Below the pieces are notes generated by a model. The model was given only the letters and a program-made list of their open reading frames with translations. It was not told where the DNA came from and searched no databases. A DNA stretch of 5,215 bases, taken from NCBI GenBank assembly GCA_002309345.1, contig DBWZ01000025.1:1-5215 (forward strand), written 5' to 3'. Both the position numbers and the translations under genes were made by a program. This document shows positions 1-5,215 of this stretch, one piece after another. Source of the DNA: Pseudobutyrivibrio sp. UBA1225 (GTDB lineage Bacteria; Bacillota; Clostridia; Lachnospirales; Lachnospiraceae). Within the stretch, counting starts at the first letter, position 1. Each line of letters starts with the position of its first letter.

Positions 1-383
1 GCGATATCCTCGTTGCACTGATGTGTTGCGCCGTCCTCACCTACGGAGATACCTGCGTGTGTTGCGCCGATCTTTACGTTGAGGTGTGGGTAGCCGATAG
101 AGTTTCTTACTATCTCAAATGCTCTGCCTGCTGCAAACATAGCAAATGATGAACAGAAAGGAACCTTTCCTGTTGCTGCGATACCAGCTGCGATACCAAC
201 CATGTTTGACTCTGCAATACCACAGTCAATGTGACGCTCTGGGAAAGCCTTTCTAAAGATACCTGTCTTTGTAGCCTCTGCAAGGTCAGCGTCTAAAACT
301 ACAAGATTGTCATATTTCTCACCTAAAGCAACGAGAGCATTACCGTAGCTCTCACGAGTTGCGATTTTTTTAACGTCTGCCAT
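1..383 (-). CDS. tkt: Transketolase, C-terminal subunit (partial, 3' end outside window)
   Basis: Second half of a split transketolase, the thiamine-diphosphate enzyme that moves two-carbon ketol units between sugar phosphates in the cytosolic non-oxidative pentose phosphate pathway. The first 127 codons are present; the rest lies beyond the left edge. Visible landmarks are LDADLAEATKTG (residues 30-41), IAESNM (56-61), whose Glu58 matches the conserved glutamate that activates the cofactor aminopyrimidine, the SSFAMFAAGRAFE segment (78-90) that belongs to the pyrimidine-binding fold, and GEDGATHQ (115-122), the usual GEDGxTHQ loop. The ATG at 381-383 shares its A with the TAA stop of the N-terminal subunit (TAATG), and an AGGTGA ribosome site sits 6 bases upstream, so the two genes are translationally coupled and should be made in equal amounts. 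Assignment is firm for the family. A 1-deoxyxylulose-5-phosphate synthase would be a single longer chain, so it is unlikely. Confidence 0.95.
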   Translation of the reverse strand, partial: MADVKKIATRESYGNALVALGEKYDNLVVLDADLAEATKTGIFRKAFPERHIDCGIAESNMVGIAAGIAATGKVPFCSSFAMFAAGRAFEIVRNSIGYPHLNVKIGATHAGISVGEDGATHQCNEDI

Positions 384-1210
384 TACTCTTCACCTGCTTT
401 CTTTAATTCTTCCATAGCAATTGCGTACTCCTCGTCGTTAGGAGCCTTACCATGCCATCCTACCTGGTTCTCCATGAATGAGATGCCCTTACCCTTTACA
501 GTCTTTACAATGATTGCAGAAGGTGCACCCTTTGTTTCGCGAGCCTCCTTAAATGCTGCACGAAGCTGCTCAAAATCGTTTCCATCAGCTACTTCAATAA
601 CATGGAAGTTGAAAGCCTTGAACTTGTCTGGAATTGGATATGGAGTATTAACTACATCAACTGGTCCATCAATCTGAAGACCGTTGTTATCTACGATTAC
701 ACAAAGGTTATCAAGCTTCTTTGCTCCTGCGAACATAGCAGCTTCCCAAACCTGACCCTCTTGGATTTCACCATCCCCAAGAAGTGTGTATACCCTATAG
801 CTTTCGTTAGAAAGCTTTGCTGAAAGAGCCATACCAGTTGCAACAGATATACCCTGTCCAAGAGAACCTGATGATGCATCAATACCTGGTGTATGCTGCA
901 CACAAGGATGTCCCTGAAGATGTGAGCCAATGCTACGAAGTCCCTTTAAATCTTCAACTGGGAAGAAGCCCCTCTGTGCCAGTGCAGAGTAAAGACCTGG
1001 TGCTGTGTGACCCTTAGAAAGAACAAAGCGATCTCTGTCGGCTTTTTTAGGGTTCTTTGGGTCAATGTTCATTTCCTCAAAGTAAAGGTATGTAAATACC
1101 TCTGTTGCAGAAAGAGATCCGCCTGGATGTCCAGCTTTTGCAGCATGAACACCTTCGATGATGCCCTTGCGAACCTCAATCGCTGTTTTCTTTAGCTCTT
1201 GATTAGTCAT
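383..1210 (-). CDS. tkt: Transketolase, N-terminal (thiamine-diphosphate binding) subunit
   Basis: First half of a split transketolase, 275 residues, a normal length for the separate N-terminal subunit. In order it shows the AGHPGGSLSATE substrate loop (residues 26-37), LSKGH (64-68) with a cofactor-site histidine, GSHLQGHP (95-102), GSLGQG (115-120), and the thiamine-diphosphate/metal motif starting at GDG (145-147) and ending in NN (175-176). The late HG of GWHGKAPN (251-258) is also typical. Full-length bacterial transketolases carry both halves in one chain of about 660 residues; here the pyrimidine-binding half is the next gene, overlapping by one base, and the two proteins must assemble to form an active site. 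Translation starts at the ATG at 1208-1210, which has a perfect AGGAGG six bases upstream. Codon choice looks biased and regular, as expected for a well-expressed metabolic gene. Whether it has its own promoter or is read from the ATPase gene upstream is unclear. Confidence 0.96.
   Translation of the reverse strand: MTNQELKKTAIEVRKGIIEGVHAAKAGHPGGSLSATEVFTYLYFEEMNIDPKNPKKADRDRFVLSKGHTAPGLYSALAQRGFFPVEDLKGLRSIGSHLQGHPCVQHTPGIDASSGSLGQGISVATGMALSAKLSNESYRVYTLLGDGEIQEGQVWEAAMFAGAKKLDNLCVIVDNNGLQIDGPVDVVNTPYPIPDKFKAFNFHVIEVADGNDFEQLRAAFKEARETKGAPSAIIVKTVKGKGISFMENQVGWHGKAPNDEEYAIAMEELKKAGEE
390..395 (-). promoter_or_regulatory. Ribosome binding site of the C-terminal transketolase gene
   Basis: AGGTGA lies inside the last codons of the N-terminal subunit, six bases before the overlapping TAATG. 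It supports the ATG at 381-383 as the start and implies that ribosomes finishing the first gene can re-initiate directly on the second. Confidence 0.8.
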
Positions 1211-1216
1211 TTTTCT

Positions 1217-1222
1217 CCTCCT
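1217..1222 (-). promoter_or_regulatory. Strong ribosome binding site of the N-terminal transketolase gene
   Basis: A perfect AGGAGG is followed by six bases (AGAAAA) and then the ATG at 1208-1210. This fixes the start of the transketolase gene and suggests high translation. Confidence 0.85.
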
Positions 1223-1249
1223 AAAAAATATAAATAGTAACCAACCACC

Positions 1250-1283
1250 AAGCCTGCAAACCGCTGTTTTGCACTATTGGCTT
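1250..1283 (-). repeat. Interrupted inverted repeat in the ATPase-transketolase gap
   Basis: Read on the plus strand, AAGCC (1250-1254) and TGCAAA (1255-1260) are answered after a 7-base loop by TTTGCA (1268-1273) and, after a 5-base bulge, GGCTT (1279-1283). That gives an 11-pair but bulged stem in the 84-base gap between the ATPase stop and the transketolase start. On the minus strand it is followed by G/T-rich sequence and not directly by a U run, so a simple intrinsic terminator is not convincing. It may be a processing hairpin, a leader structure for the transketolase mRNA or an operator. The function is not known. Confidence 0.4.
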
Positions 1284-1294
1284 AAGTAGTTATA

Positions 1295-2722
1295 TTATCG
1301 CATTTCATCTAAAGTAATTAACATAATGTTTTTAATTGCTGATGAAATGGTAATAGCATTTTCATGGAAGCCTGCATTTGCAAACACAAGATAAAATGCA
1401 TCTCCCTGTCGGTGAAGCTGCTTTGTCTTTTCGATTAAAGACTTAAGCTGAGCAACTTCGATTGGCTCGTTGTTATAGTAGCACTGAGCAAATATAGTAG
1501 CTGATTTGCCTTCGCATTTGCCAAGTGAAACTAAATCAAAGCCATCTGTTGTTCCTGCTTCATCGTCATTAACCCACCAATTTCCGATTTCCTCGACTGT
1601 AAATGGAAGCTGATTCTTGTCGCTTCTATCCTCAAGATACTGACCACAAATCTTGATGAATACATCTTCCATGTAGTCCTTTAGGCCTTCTTTGACTTTG
1701 ACCCACAAGGCATCAGTCTGACCAGAATTATATAAATCAAAATATGGAACCACCAATTTGTACCAAAATAGAGTGCTGGTATTAACGATGGAATATCTAG
1801 TTTTCTTTCTGTTGGTGACCTCTGTGATTGCAGTATCCTTGGTGCAAACCCCTATCGACATAAGGGAATTCAAATATGGAACAACCACATCCTTTGGTTT
1901 TTCAACCTCGGCAGATATCTGATTGACTCTGTTTAAGCCCTTTGCCAAGGTAGTGAGCATGTAATTGTAATATGCCAATTCGCGAAGCTCTGTAGCCATG
2001 ACAGCCTCTGGATTCAGTCCAACTCTAGAGTTCTTATCCAAGAAAAGTCTGATAGCTATCTCTTTAATCTTGTCGTCTCCCTTTATTGGGGCAAGGCCGT
2101 ATTCATCATAGCCTTCTACTCCAAGAAGACATGCTACTCTAGACAGATTATATGGTATACCACCTGTTATTCCGTAGAGGAATGTAGCTTCTCTAGGGCT
2201 TGCATCCCCGAAAAACTCGCAAGAATCGTAGAACCCAAATGGCTCCACAACCATATCTAAAGTGATATCCTTTTTCCATATAGCCTTTTTGCCCTTAAGA
2301 TACTTGTCTACAAGCATAAAGGCATCCGAGCACAATATTAACTTGATTGGTAAATCCTTCCACTCACCGGTAGCATATTCATGAAGGGTCTTATCGAATT
2401 CAGGATCCGCCTTTACAACATTTGGATATTGATCAATGATAACAAGCTGTTTTTGTTTGCTTGCTCGCTTGGAGATTTCTTTGCAAAAGCCTGCAACATC
2501 AAGCGTACTCTTAACTCCCAAAAGCTGGCTTAATTGCTCCAGCTGATGTTTGCCAGTAGTCTCGTATGCTTCGAAAAAGATTGTCTCTTTGTCCTTTGCA
2601 AACTCCTGTAATAGAGCAGTTTTTCCTACGCCAATCTGACCAGAAATAACTGCAATAGAATCTTTTTCCCCCTCGTAAAAACCGTTAAGTCTTTCGATCT
2701 CGCTTTTTCGTCCTCTGAACAT
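1295..2722 (-). CDS. AAA-type ATPase with C-terminal DUF234-like domain
   Basis: Predicted cytosolic P-loop ATPase of 475 residues, of the archaeal-type ATPase plus DUF234 family, whose cellular role is not established. Numbering from the ATG at 2720-2722, the chain opens MFRGRKSEIERL, then Walker A GQIGVGKT (28-35, Lys34), Walker B LVIIDQYP (93-100, Asp97; the usual acidic residue after the Asp is Gln here), a LILCSDAF strand (128-135) and GGIPYNL (187-193). After a probable winged-helix-like middle, the C-terminal part has YMEDVFIKICGQYL (350-363), IGNWW (379-383), DGFDLVSL (393-400) and FAQCYYNNEP (411-420). From memory, canonical members read GECKWxNE at this last point, so the Glu and Lys of the nuclease-like ExK appear replaced by Gln413 and Tyr415. 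A TTG 57 bases further upstream keeps the frame open but has no ribosome site, while GGAGG lies nine bases before the chosen ATG. No membrane segment or signal peptide is seen. It is upstream of, and co-directional with, the transketolase genes. Confidence 0.85.
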   Translation of the reverse strand: MFRGRKSEIERLNGFYEGEKDSIAVISGQIGVGKTALLQEFAKDKETIFFEAYETTGKHQLEQLSQLLGVKSTLDVAGFCKEISKRASKQKQLVIIDQYPNVVKADPEFDKTLHEYATGEWKDLPIKLILCSDAFMLVDKYLKGKKAIWKKDITLDMVVEPFGFYDSCEFFGDASPREATFLYGITGGIPYNLSRVACLLGVEGYDEYGLAPIKGDDKIKEIAIRLFLDKNSRVGLNPEAVMATELRELAYYNYMLTTLAKGLNRVNQISAEVEKPKDVVVPYLNSLMSIGVCTKDTAITEVTNRKKTRYSIVNTSTLFWYKLVVPYFDLYNSGQTDALWVKVKEGLKDYMEDVFIKICGQYLEDRSDKNQLPFTVEEIGNWWVNDDEAGTTDGFDLVSLGKCEGKSATIFAQCYYNNEPIEVAQLKSLIEKTKQLHRQGDAFYLVFANAGFHENAITISSAIKNIMLITLDEMR

Positions 2723-2731
2723 AACACCTCT

Positions 2732-2736
2732 CCTCC
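2732..2736 (-). promoter_or_regulatory. Ribosome binding site deciding the ATPase start
   Basis: GGAGG sits nine bases before the ATG at 2720-2722, with a second purine patch (AGAGG) in between. The alternative TTG at 2777-2779 has no comparable site, and the intervening 19 codons read as an arginine-rich artefact (RRRR) produced by the ribosome site itself. Confidence 0.75.
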
Positions 2737-2803
2737 GACGGCCATTTGGCACGTGCAAATCTATGGTATCACGTTTCAACTAGGACTTCAATATCCTTGC
2801 CAT

Positions 2804-2818
2804 AATTGTTTGACAATT
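2804..2818. repeat. Perfect 15-base dyad in the ATPase leader
   Basis: AATTGT and ACAATT flank a TTG centre, a perfect inverted repeat with 6-base arms. It lies 82 bases upstream of the ATPase ATG, downstream of the predicted minus-strand promoter. The size and symmetry suit a repressor operator for a small dimeric regulator, but arms this A/T-rich can arise by chance, and no second copy was seen in the window. Confidence 0.35.
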
Positions 2819-2909
2819 TGCTTGCTCAAAACACTCCTCAAGCCCCTCTAATCAAGCATTATCCTATATTTCGATTTTTTTCACCTTCTCTTTTTTTACC
2901 TTTTTACGG

Positions 2910-2939
2910 CATATACTATTCACGGTTAGTTACTGTCAA
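2910..2939 (-). promoter_or_regulatory. Predicted sigma-A type promoter of the ATPase gene
   Basis: On the minus strand a perfect TTGACA (2939-2934) is followed by 18 bases and TATATG (2915-2910, four of six matches to TATAAT). Transcription would begin near 2903 and leave a purine-rich leader of about 180 bases before the ATPase ATG. The perfect -35 box is the best evidence; the -10 box is mediocre and the spacer one base over optimum. Confidence 0.5.
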
Positions 2940-2948
2940 ATCGTATTA

Positions 2949-2957
2949 TGCTATAAT
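2949..2957 (+). promoter_or_regulatory. Extended -10 promoter of the phospholipase C-like gene
   Basis: TGCTATAAT is a perfect TATAAT with the extended TGn element. No good -35 box stands 16-18 bases upstream, which is common for extended -10 promoters. Start of transcription should be near 2964, giving a leader of about 35 bases. The upstream part of this promoter overlaps the -35 box of the divergent ATPase promoter, so the two may compete for polymerase. Confidence 0.65.
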
Positions 2958-2959
2958 TT

Positions 2960-2975
2960 TCTTAAGATAATCTTA
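2960..2975. repeat. Overlapping palindromes at the predicted +1 of the phospholipase C-like gene
   Basis: TAAGAT-A-ATCTTA (2963-2975) is a perfect 13-base palindrome, and TCTTAAGA (2960-2967) overlaps it, so three alternating half-sites of a TCTTA/TAAGA type stand in a row. The block starts three bases after the TATAAT and covers the expected start of transcription, the usual place for a repressor operator. Binding is inferred from position and symmetry only; the short A/T-rich sequence could be fortuitous. Confidence 0.4.
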
Positions 2976-2998
2976 TTCATCTAAATAGAGGGACGCTT

Positions 2999-3997
2999 AT
3001 GCCAGGATTTATTACTCATTTAACATTTGGAGAACAATCTCTTTCTTTTATTGATTCGAAGGAAACTATATCTTTATTAGAAACTCATAAGACTGCTTTT
3101 GCATTAGGTCTTCAGGGGCCGGATTTATTCTTTTATCATATTCCATCTTATATTTGCTATAAGCACAATATCGGGAATATTATTCATCGAAACCGTGTTA
3201 TGCATTTTTTTAACAGCCTTTTTGATGTTAGAAACTCATTTGATGACAACAAAGCCAGACACATCTGTGATGCCTACATTCTAGGCTTTATCGGTCATTA
3301 TTCCTTAGATGTAACCTGCCACCCATATATCTATTTCAAAAGTGAGCACCTCAAGAATTTAGTGCGTGGAAATCTATATGATTTTGGCAAGCATGTATCA
3401 CTAGAAACAGATATTGATCATCTAGTTCTTGAGCACTATAGACAGCTTAAACCTAGCCAGTTCGATTATGCGGCTGCAGTCTGCCCTCCAGAGGATGAGC
3501 AGCTGGTCATTGCCCGTCTACTATACCTTGCTATAGATAGAACTTTTCCTGAGCATAAAATTAGATTTAGCTCTGCAAAAGGCGCTATCAAATCATTTAT
3601 ACGCCTTAACAGATGGATGCATGATCCTTCAGGCAAGAAAAAAAGACGCATTCGCAAAATAGAACAACTATTTTTCAAATACGCCGCTATATCATCTATG
3701 ATTCCTAGTGATACAATCATCAAATATTCTGATCCTTGTAACACCTTCCATAACACCTGGCATAACCCTTGGAATCCATCTATACCTATGACAGATAGTA
3801 TTTACGATTTAATAAATAAAACTATGCCAACTTTCATTGAAAGAATAGAGTTATATATGAAATCATCAGATTCATCAGCATTCTTAGATTCAAATATGGA
3901 CTCTATCAGTGAAACAAATCAATATTTACACTATCGCAATAAGCTTCTACAGCATTTAAGCGATTTAAGTTATCTAAGTGGTCTTCCTTTAGAATGA
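2999..3997 (+). CDS. Zinc-dependent phospholipase C family protein, apparently cytosolic
   Basis: A 332-residue protein of the zinc-dependent phospholipase C fold (the alpha-toxin/PC-PLC superfamily). Candidate metal ligands are in family order: His7 in ITHLTFGEQ, Asp42 in LQGPDLFFY, His69, then His100 and Asp104 in GFIGHYSLDVTCHPYI, and finally His132 and Glu136, whose four-residue spacing matches the family's last His/Glu pair. A later NTWHNPWNP motif (252-260) and a basic stretch KKKRRIRK (213-220) follow. Secreted phospholipases C of this family have a signal peptide, and the mature protein begins with a zinc-binding Trp; this one has neither, so it probably stays in the cytosol and its substrate is unknown. 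The ATG has a modest GAGGG site six bases upstream. The gene has its own extended -10 promoter, and its stop is two bases from that of the convergent dehydrogenase. Metal-dependent hydrolase is the safe call; phospholipase activity is unproven. Confidence 0.85.
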   Translation: MPGFITHLTFGEQSLSFIDSKETISLLETHKTAFALGLQGPDLFFYHIPSYICYKHNIGNIIHRNRVMHFFNSLFDVRNSFDDNKARHICDAYILGFIGHYSLDVTCHPYIYFKSEHLKNLVRGNLYDFGKHVSLETDIDHLVLEHYRQLKPSQFDYAAAVCPPEDEQLVIARLLYLAIDRTFPEHKIRFSSAKGAIKSFIRLNRWMHDPSGKKKRRIRKIEQLFFKYAAISSMIPSDTIIKYSDPCNTFHNTWHNPWNPSIPMTDSIYDLINKTMPTFIERIELYMKSSDSSAFLDSNMDSISETNQYLHYRNKLLQHLSDLSYLSGLPLE

Positions 3998-3999
3998 GA

Positions 4000-4935
4000 T
4001 TATTTCTCCAAAAACTCTTTTATTTGACCACAAATAATATCCATAAGCCTTCTACGAGCTTCTACAGCCGCCCATGCAATGTGCGGCGTAATAATAAGCT
4101 TGTTGCTGTCTTTAATCTCTCTAAGAGGATTATTGGCAGCCATAGGCTCCATATCAAGAACATCTAGACCAGCTCCTGCTATTTTTCCACTCTCCAAAGC
4201 TTCAGCAAGATCCTTTTCCACAATTATAGGTCCCCTACCAACGTTTATCAAAAAGGCTGATGATTTCATTTGTTTTAAAGCATTTGCATCTATCAAATGA
4301 AGGGTATTGTCATCTAGCGGAGCGTGGATAGATATAATATCTGATGTGGATAACAATGTCTTAAAATCAACTTCTTTGTAGATATCACTATGATTCTTTC
4401 CGCTAGTCGAATAGTAGATTACATTAGCACCCAAGCATGTTGCAATCTCAGCAACACGACTACCAATTGCCCCAAGACCTATTATTCCCCATGTTTTTCC
4501 TGCTATTTCATTAAAGTGCATCTCAAAATGTGTAAACATAGTATCGTTGACATATTTATCGCTTTTAACATAGCTGTCATAGTAATTCATATGCTCAAAT
4601 AAATACATTACAAGCGCTAATGTATGCTGAGCAACAGCGTCTGTAGAGTAACCAGCCACATTTCTCCATGCGATGCCTCTTTTATCTAGATATTCTTTAT
4701 CAAGATTGTTTGTACCTGTTGCAGTAACACAAACAAGTCTAAGATTCTTGGCGTTTCCGATAGTATTTTCATTGATAGGAACTTTATTAAGGATAATTAT
4801 ATCAGCATCCTCAGTCCTAGTTGCAGCTTGTTCTGGCGTTGAATAATCATAGATTACCACCTCACCAAATCGCTCAAAGCTTGTTAAATCAATATCTTCT
4901 CCAATTGTCTTTCTATCAAGAAATACTATTTTCAT
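4000..4935 (-). CDS. D-2-hydroxyacid dehydrogenase, hydroxypyruvate reductase/glycerate dehydrogenase type
   Basis: NAD(P)-dependent oxidoreductase of 311 residues that interconverts a 2-keto acid and a D-2-hydroxy acid in the cytosol. Visible parts are the substrate-side segment VTATGTNNLD (70-79), AGYSTDAVAQHTLAL (94-108), the dinucleotide loop GLGAIG (153-158), and the catalytic set Arg234 (NVGRG), Glu263 (LDMEP) and His285 (TPHIAWA). TATGTNN and PHIAWA favour the hydroxypyruvate/glycerate group over D-lactate or phosphoglycerate dehydrogenase, and there is no C-terminal ACT domain. After the second beta strand the sequence is YYSTSGKN, without the acidic residue that normally holds the NAD ribose, so NADPH use is possible. 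The ATG at 4933-4935 is chosen because AAGGGA lies just upstream. The frame stays open to 5142 only by reading through tRNA-Phe, and the ATG at 4969-4971 lacks a ribosome site. It has its own predicted promoter between the tRNA terminator and the start. Confidence 0.92.
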   Translation of the reverse strand: MKIVFLDRKTIGEDIDLTSFERFGEVVIYDYSTPEQAATRTEDADIIILNKVPINENTIGNAKNLRLVCVTATGTNNLDKEYLDKRGIAWRNVAGYSTDAVAQHTLALVMYLFEHMNYYDSYVKSDKYVNDTMFTHFEMHFNEIAGKTWGIIGLGAIGSRVAEIATCLGANVIYYSTSGKNHSDIYKEVDFKTLLSTSDIISIHAPLDDNTLHLIDANALKQMKSSAFLINVGRGPIIVEKDLAEALESGKIAGAGLDVLDMEPMAANNPLREIKDSNKLIITPHIAWAAVEARRRLMDIICGQIKEFLEK

Positions 4936-4986
4936 GTTCTTCCCTTTCCTTTTTGGAACATTTCTAGTCATTTTTTTACAATATTC

Positions 4987-5015
4987 ATTATATAAATAAA
5001 GATAAAACCCTTCAA
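4987..5015 (-). promoter_or_regulatory. Predicted promoter of the dehydrogenase, overlapping the tRNA terminator
   Basis: On the minus strand TTGAAG (5015-5010, four of six matches to TTGACA) is followed by exactly 17 bases and a perfect TATAAT (4992-4987). Transcription would begin near 4980, leaving about 45 bases of leader before the ATG. The -35 box lies in the descending arm of the terminator hairpin and the spacer contains its U run, so one short sequence ends the tRNA transcript and starts the next. Confidence 0.6.
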
Positions 5016-5032
5016 GAATAGTCTTGAAGGGT
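5001..5032 (-). terminator. Intrinsic terminator of the tRNA operon
   Basis: An 11-pair perfect stem (arms 5007-5017 and 5022-5032) with a 4-base loop. On the minus strand it ends in GGGT followed by TTTATC and further T-rich sequence, which fits a factor-independent terminator about 10 bases after the 3' end of tRNA-Phe. The plus-strand side is followed by an A run, so termination is expected only for minus-strand transcripts. Confidence 0.85.
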
Positions 5033-5042
5033 AAAAAAATAG

Positions 5043-5115
<73 letters not shown>

Positions 5116-5165
5116 ACAAAATCTAGAACAGCGAAAAACCATTATTAACTAGGAAAATCACCGAG

Positions 5166-5215
5166 TTGCGGGAGATGGATTTGAACCATCGACCTCCGGG
5201 TTATGAGCCCGGCGA
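5166..5215 (-). tRNA. Initiator tRNA-Met (anticodon CAT), 5' part outside window
   Basis: The 3' two-thirds is present: anticodon stem CCGGG/CCCGG around the loop CTCATAA (anticodon CAT), T arm GATGG TTCAAAT CCATC, acceptor strand TCCCGCA and discriminator A. Three consecutive G-C pairs next to the anticodon loop are the hallmark of formyl-methionine initiator tRNA, and the A at acceptor position 72 fits the unpaired position 1-72 of initiators. This separates it from elongator tRNA-Met and from the CAT-anticodon isoleucine tRNA. The next bases are CTCGG, so CCA is not encoded. The 5' acceptor strand and D arm lie beyond the right edge, so the 1-72 mismatch cannot be confirmed here. Confidence 0.93.

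Noticed and set aside
474..1195. Several open frames of 62-77 codons on the plus strand (474-677, 602-823, 817-1017, 1007-1195) and one on the minus strand (697-930)
   Set aside because: All lie inside the N-terminal transketolase gene in other frames, with no ribosome sites or recognisable domains.
1228..1260. Possible promoter TTGCAG-17-TATTTA for the transketolase genes on the minus strand
   Set aside because: The -10 box matches at only three of six positions and the transcript would begin almost at the ribosome binding site, so it was not annotated.
2723..2779. TTG start adding 19 residues to the ATPase
   Set aside because: There is no ribosome site before the TTG, the extra residues include an RRRR run encoded by the purine-rich ribosome site of the downstream ATG, and the family normally begins at MFxGR.
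2871..2905. Pyrimidine-rich T runs in the divergent spacer considered as a terminator
   Set aside because: There is no stem before the T runs on the plus strand and no gene reading into them; on the minus strand they are purine-rich leader sequence.
3466..3756. Minus-strand open frame of 96 codons
   Set aside because: It is antisense to the phospholipase C-like gene, has no recognisable motif and no ribosome site was noted.
1295..3997. ATPase plus phospholipase C-like gene considered as a two-gene antiphage defence module
   Set aside because: The genes are divergent, not an operon, with housekeeping genes on both sides and no nuclease, reverse transcriptase, cyclase or mobile-element marker. 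The link is only the shared spacer.
4079..4602. Plus-strand open frames at 4079-4300 and 4390-4602
   Set aside because: They are antisense to the dehydrogenase and carry no family signal.

Overview
The window looks like a chromosomal segment from a low-to-moderate GC Firmicute, most likely a Clostridia/Lachnospiraceae relative. The support is a transketolase split into two adjacent subunit genes, strong AGGAGG-type ribosome binding sites, A/T-rich spacers, and the style of the D-2-hydroxyacid dehydrogenase and of the zinc-dependent phospholipase C-like protein. The genus is inference; no ribosomal RNA gene is present to settle it.

Layout. Positions 1-1210 (minus strand) hold the two transketolase genes: the N-terminal thiamine-diphosphate subunit (383-1210) and, overlapping it by one base, the C-terminal subunit, which runs off the left edge. 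Upstream of them on the same strand, after an 84-base gap with an interrupted inverted repeat, lies a AAA-type ATPase with a C-terminal DUF234-like domain (1295-2722). A 276-base divergent control region (2723-2998) follows, with back-to-back promoters and two small dyads. The only plus-strand gene, a cytosolic zinc-dependent phospholipase C-like protein (2999-3997), converges on a D-2-hydroxyacid dehydrogenase (4000-4935, minus) with only two bases between their stop codons. On the right are a terminator hairpin that also seems to carry the -35 box of the dehydrogenase promoter, then tRNA-Phe (GAA) and most of an initiator tRNA-Met (CAT), both minus strand and both without an encoded CCA tail.

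How the genes relate. The transketolase pair serves the non-oxidative pentose phosphate pathway and is clearly coupled translationally. The dehydrogenase is probably a hydroxypyruvate/glycerate-type housekeeping enzyme. The ATPase and the phospholipase C-like protein are the two genes of uncertain role. They are divergently transcribed from one spacer, so joint control is possible but not shown. I see no CRISPR array, insertion sequence, integrase, toxin-antitoxin pair or recognisable defence cassette, and no strong case for a wholly new system. The best leads are the ATPase, whose nuclease-like domain appears to have lost catalytic residues, the dyad-bearing divergent spacer, and the fused terminator/promoter at 4987-5032.
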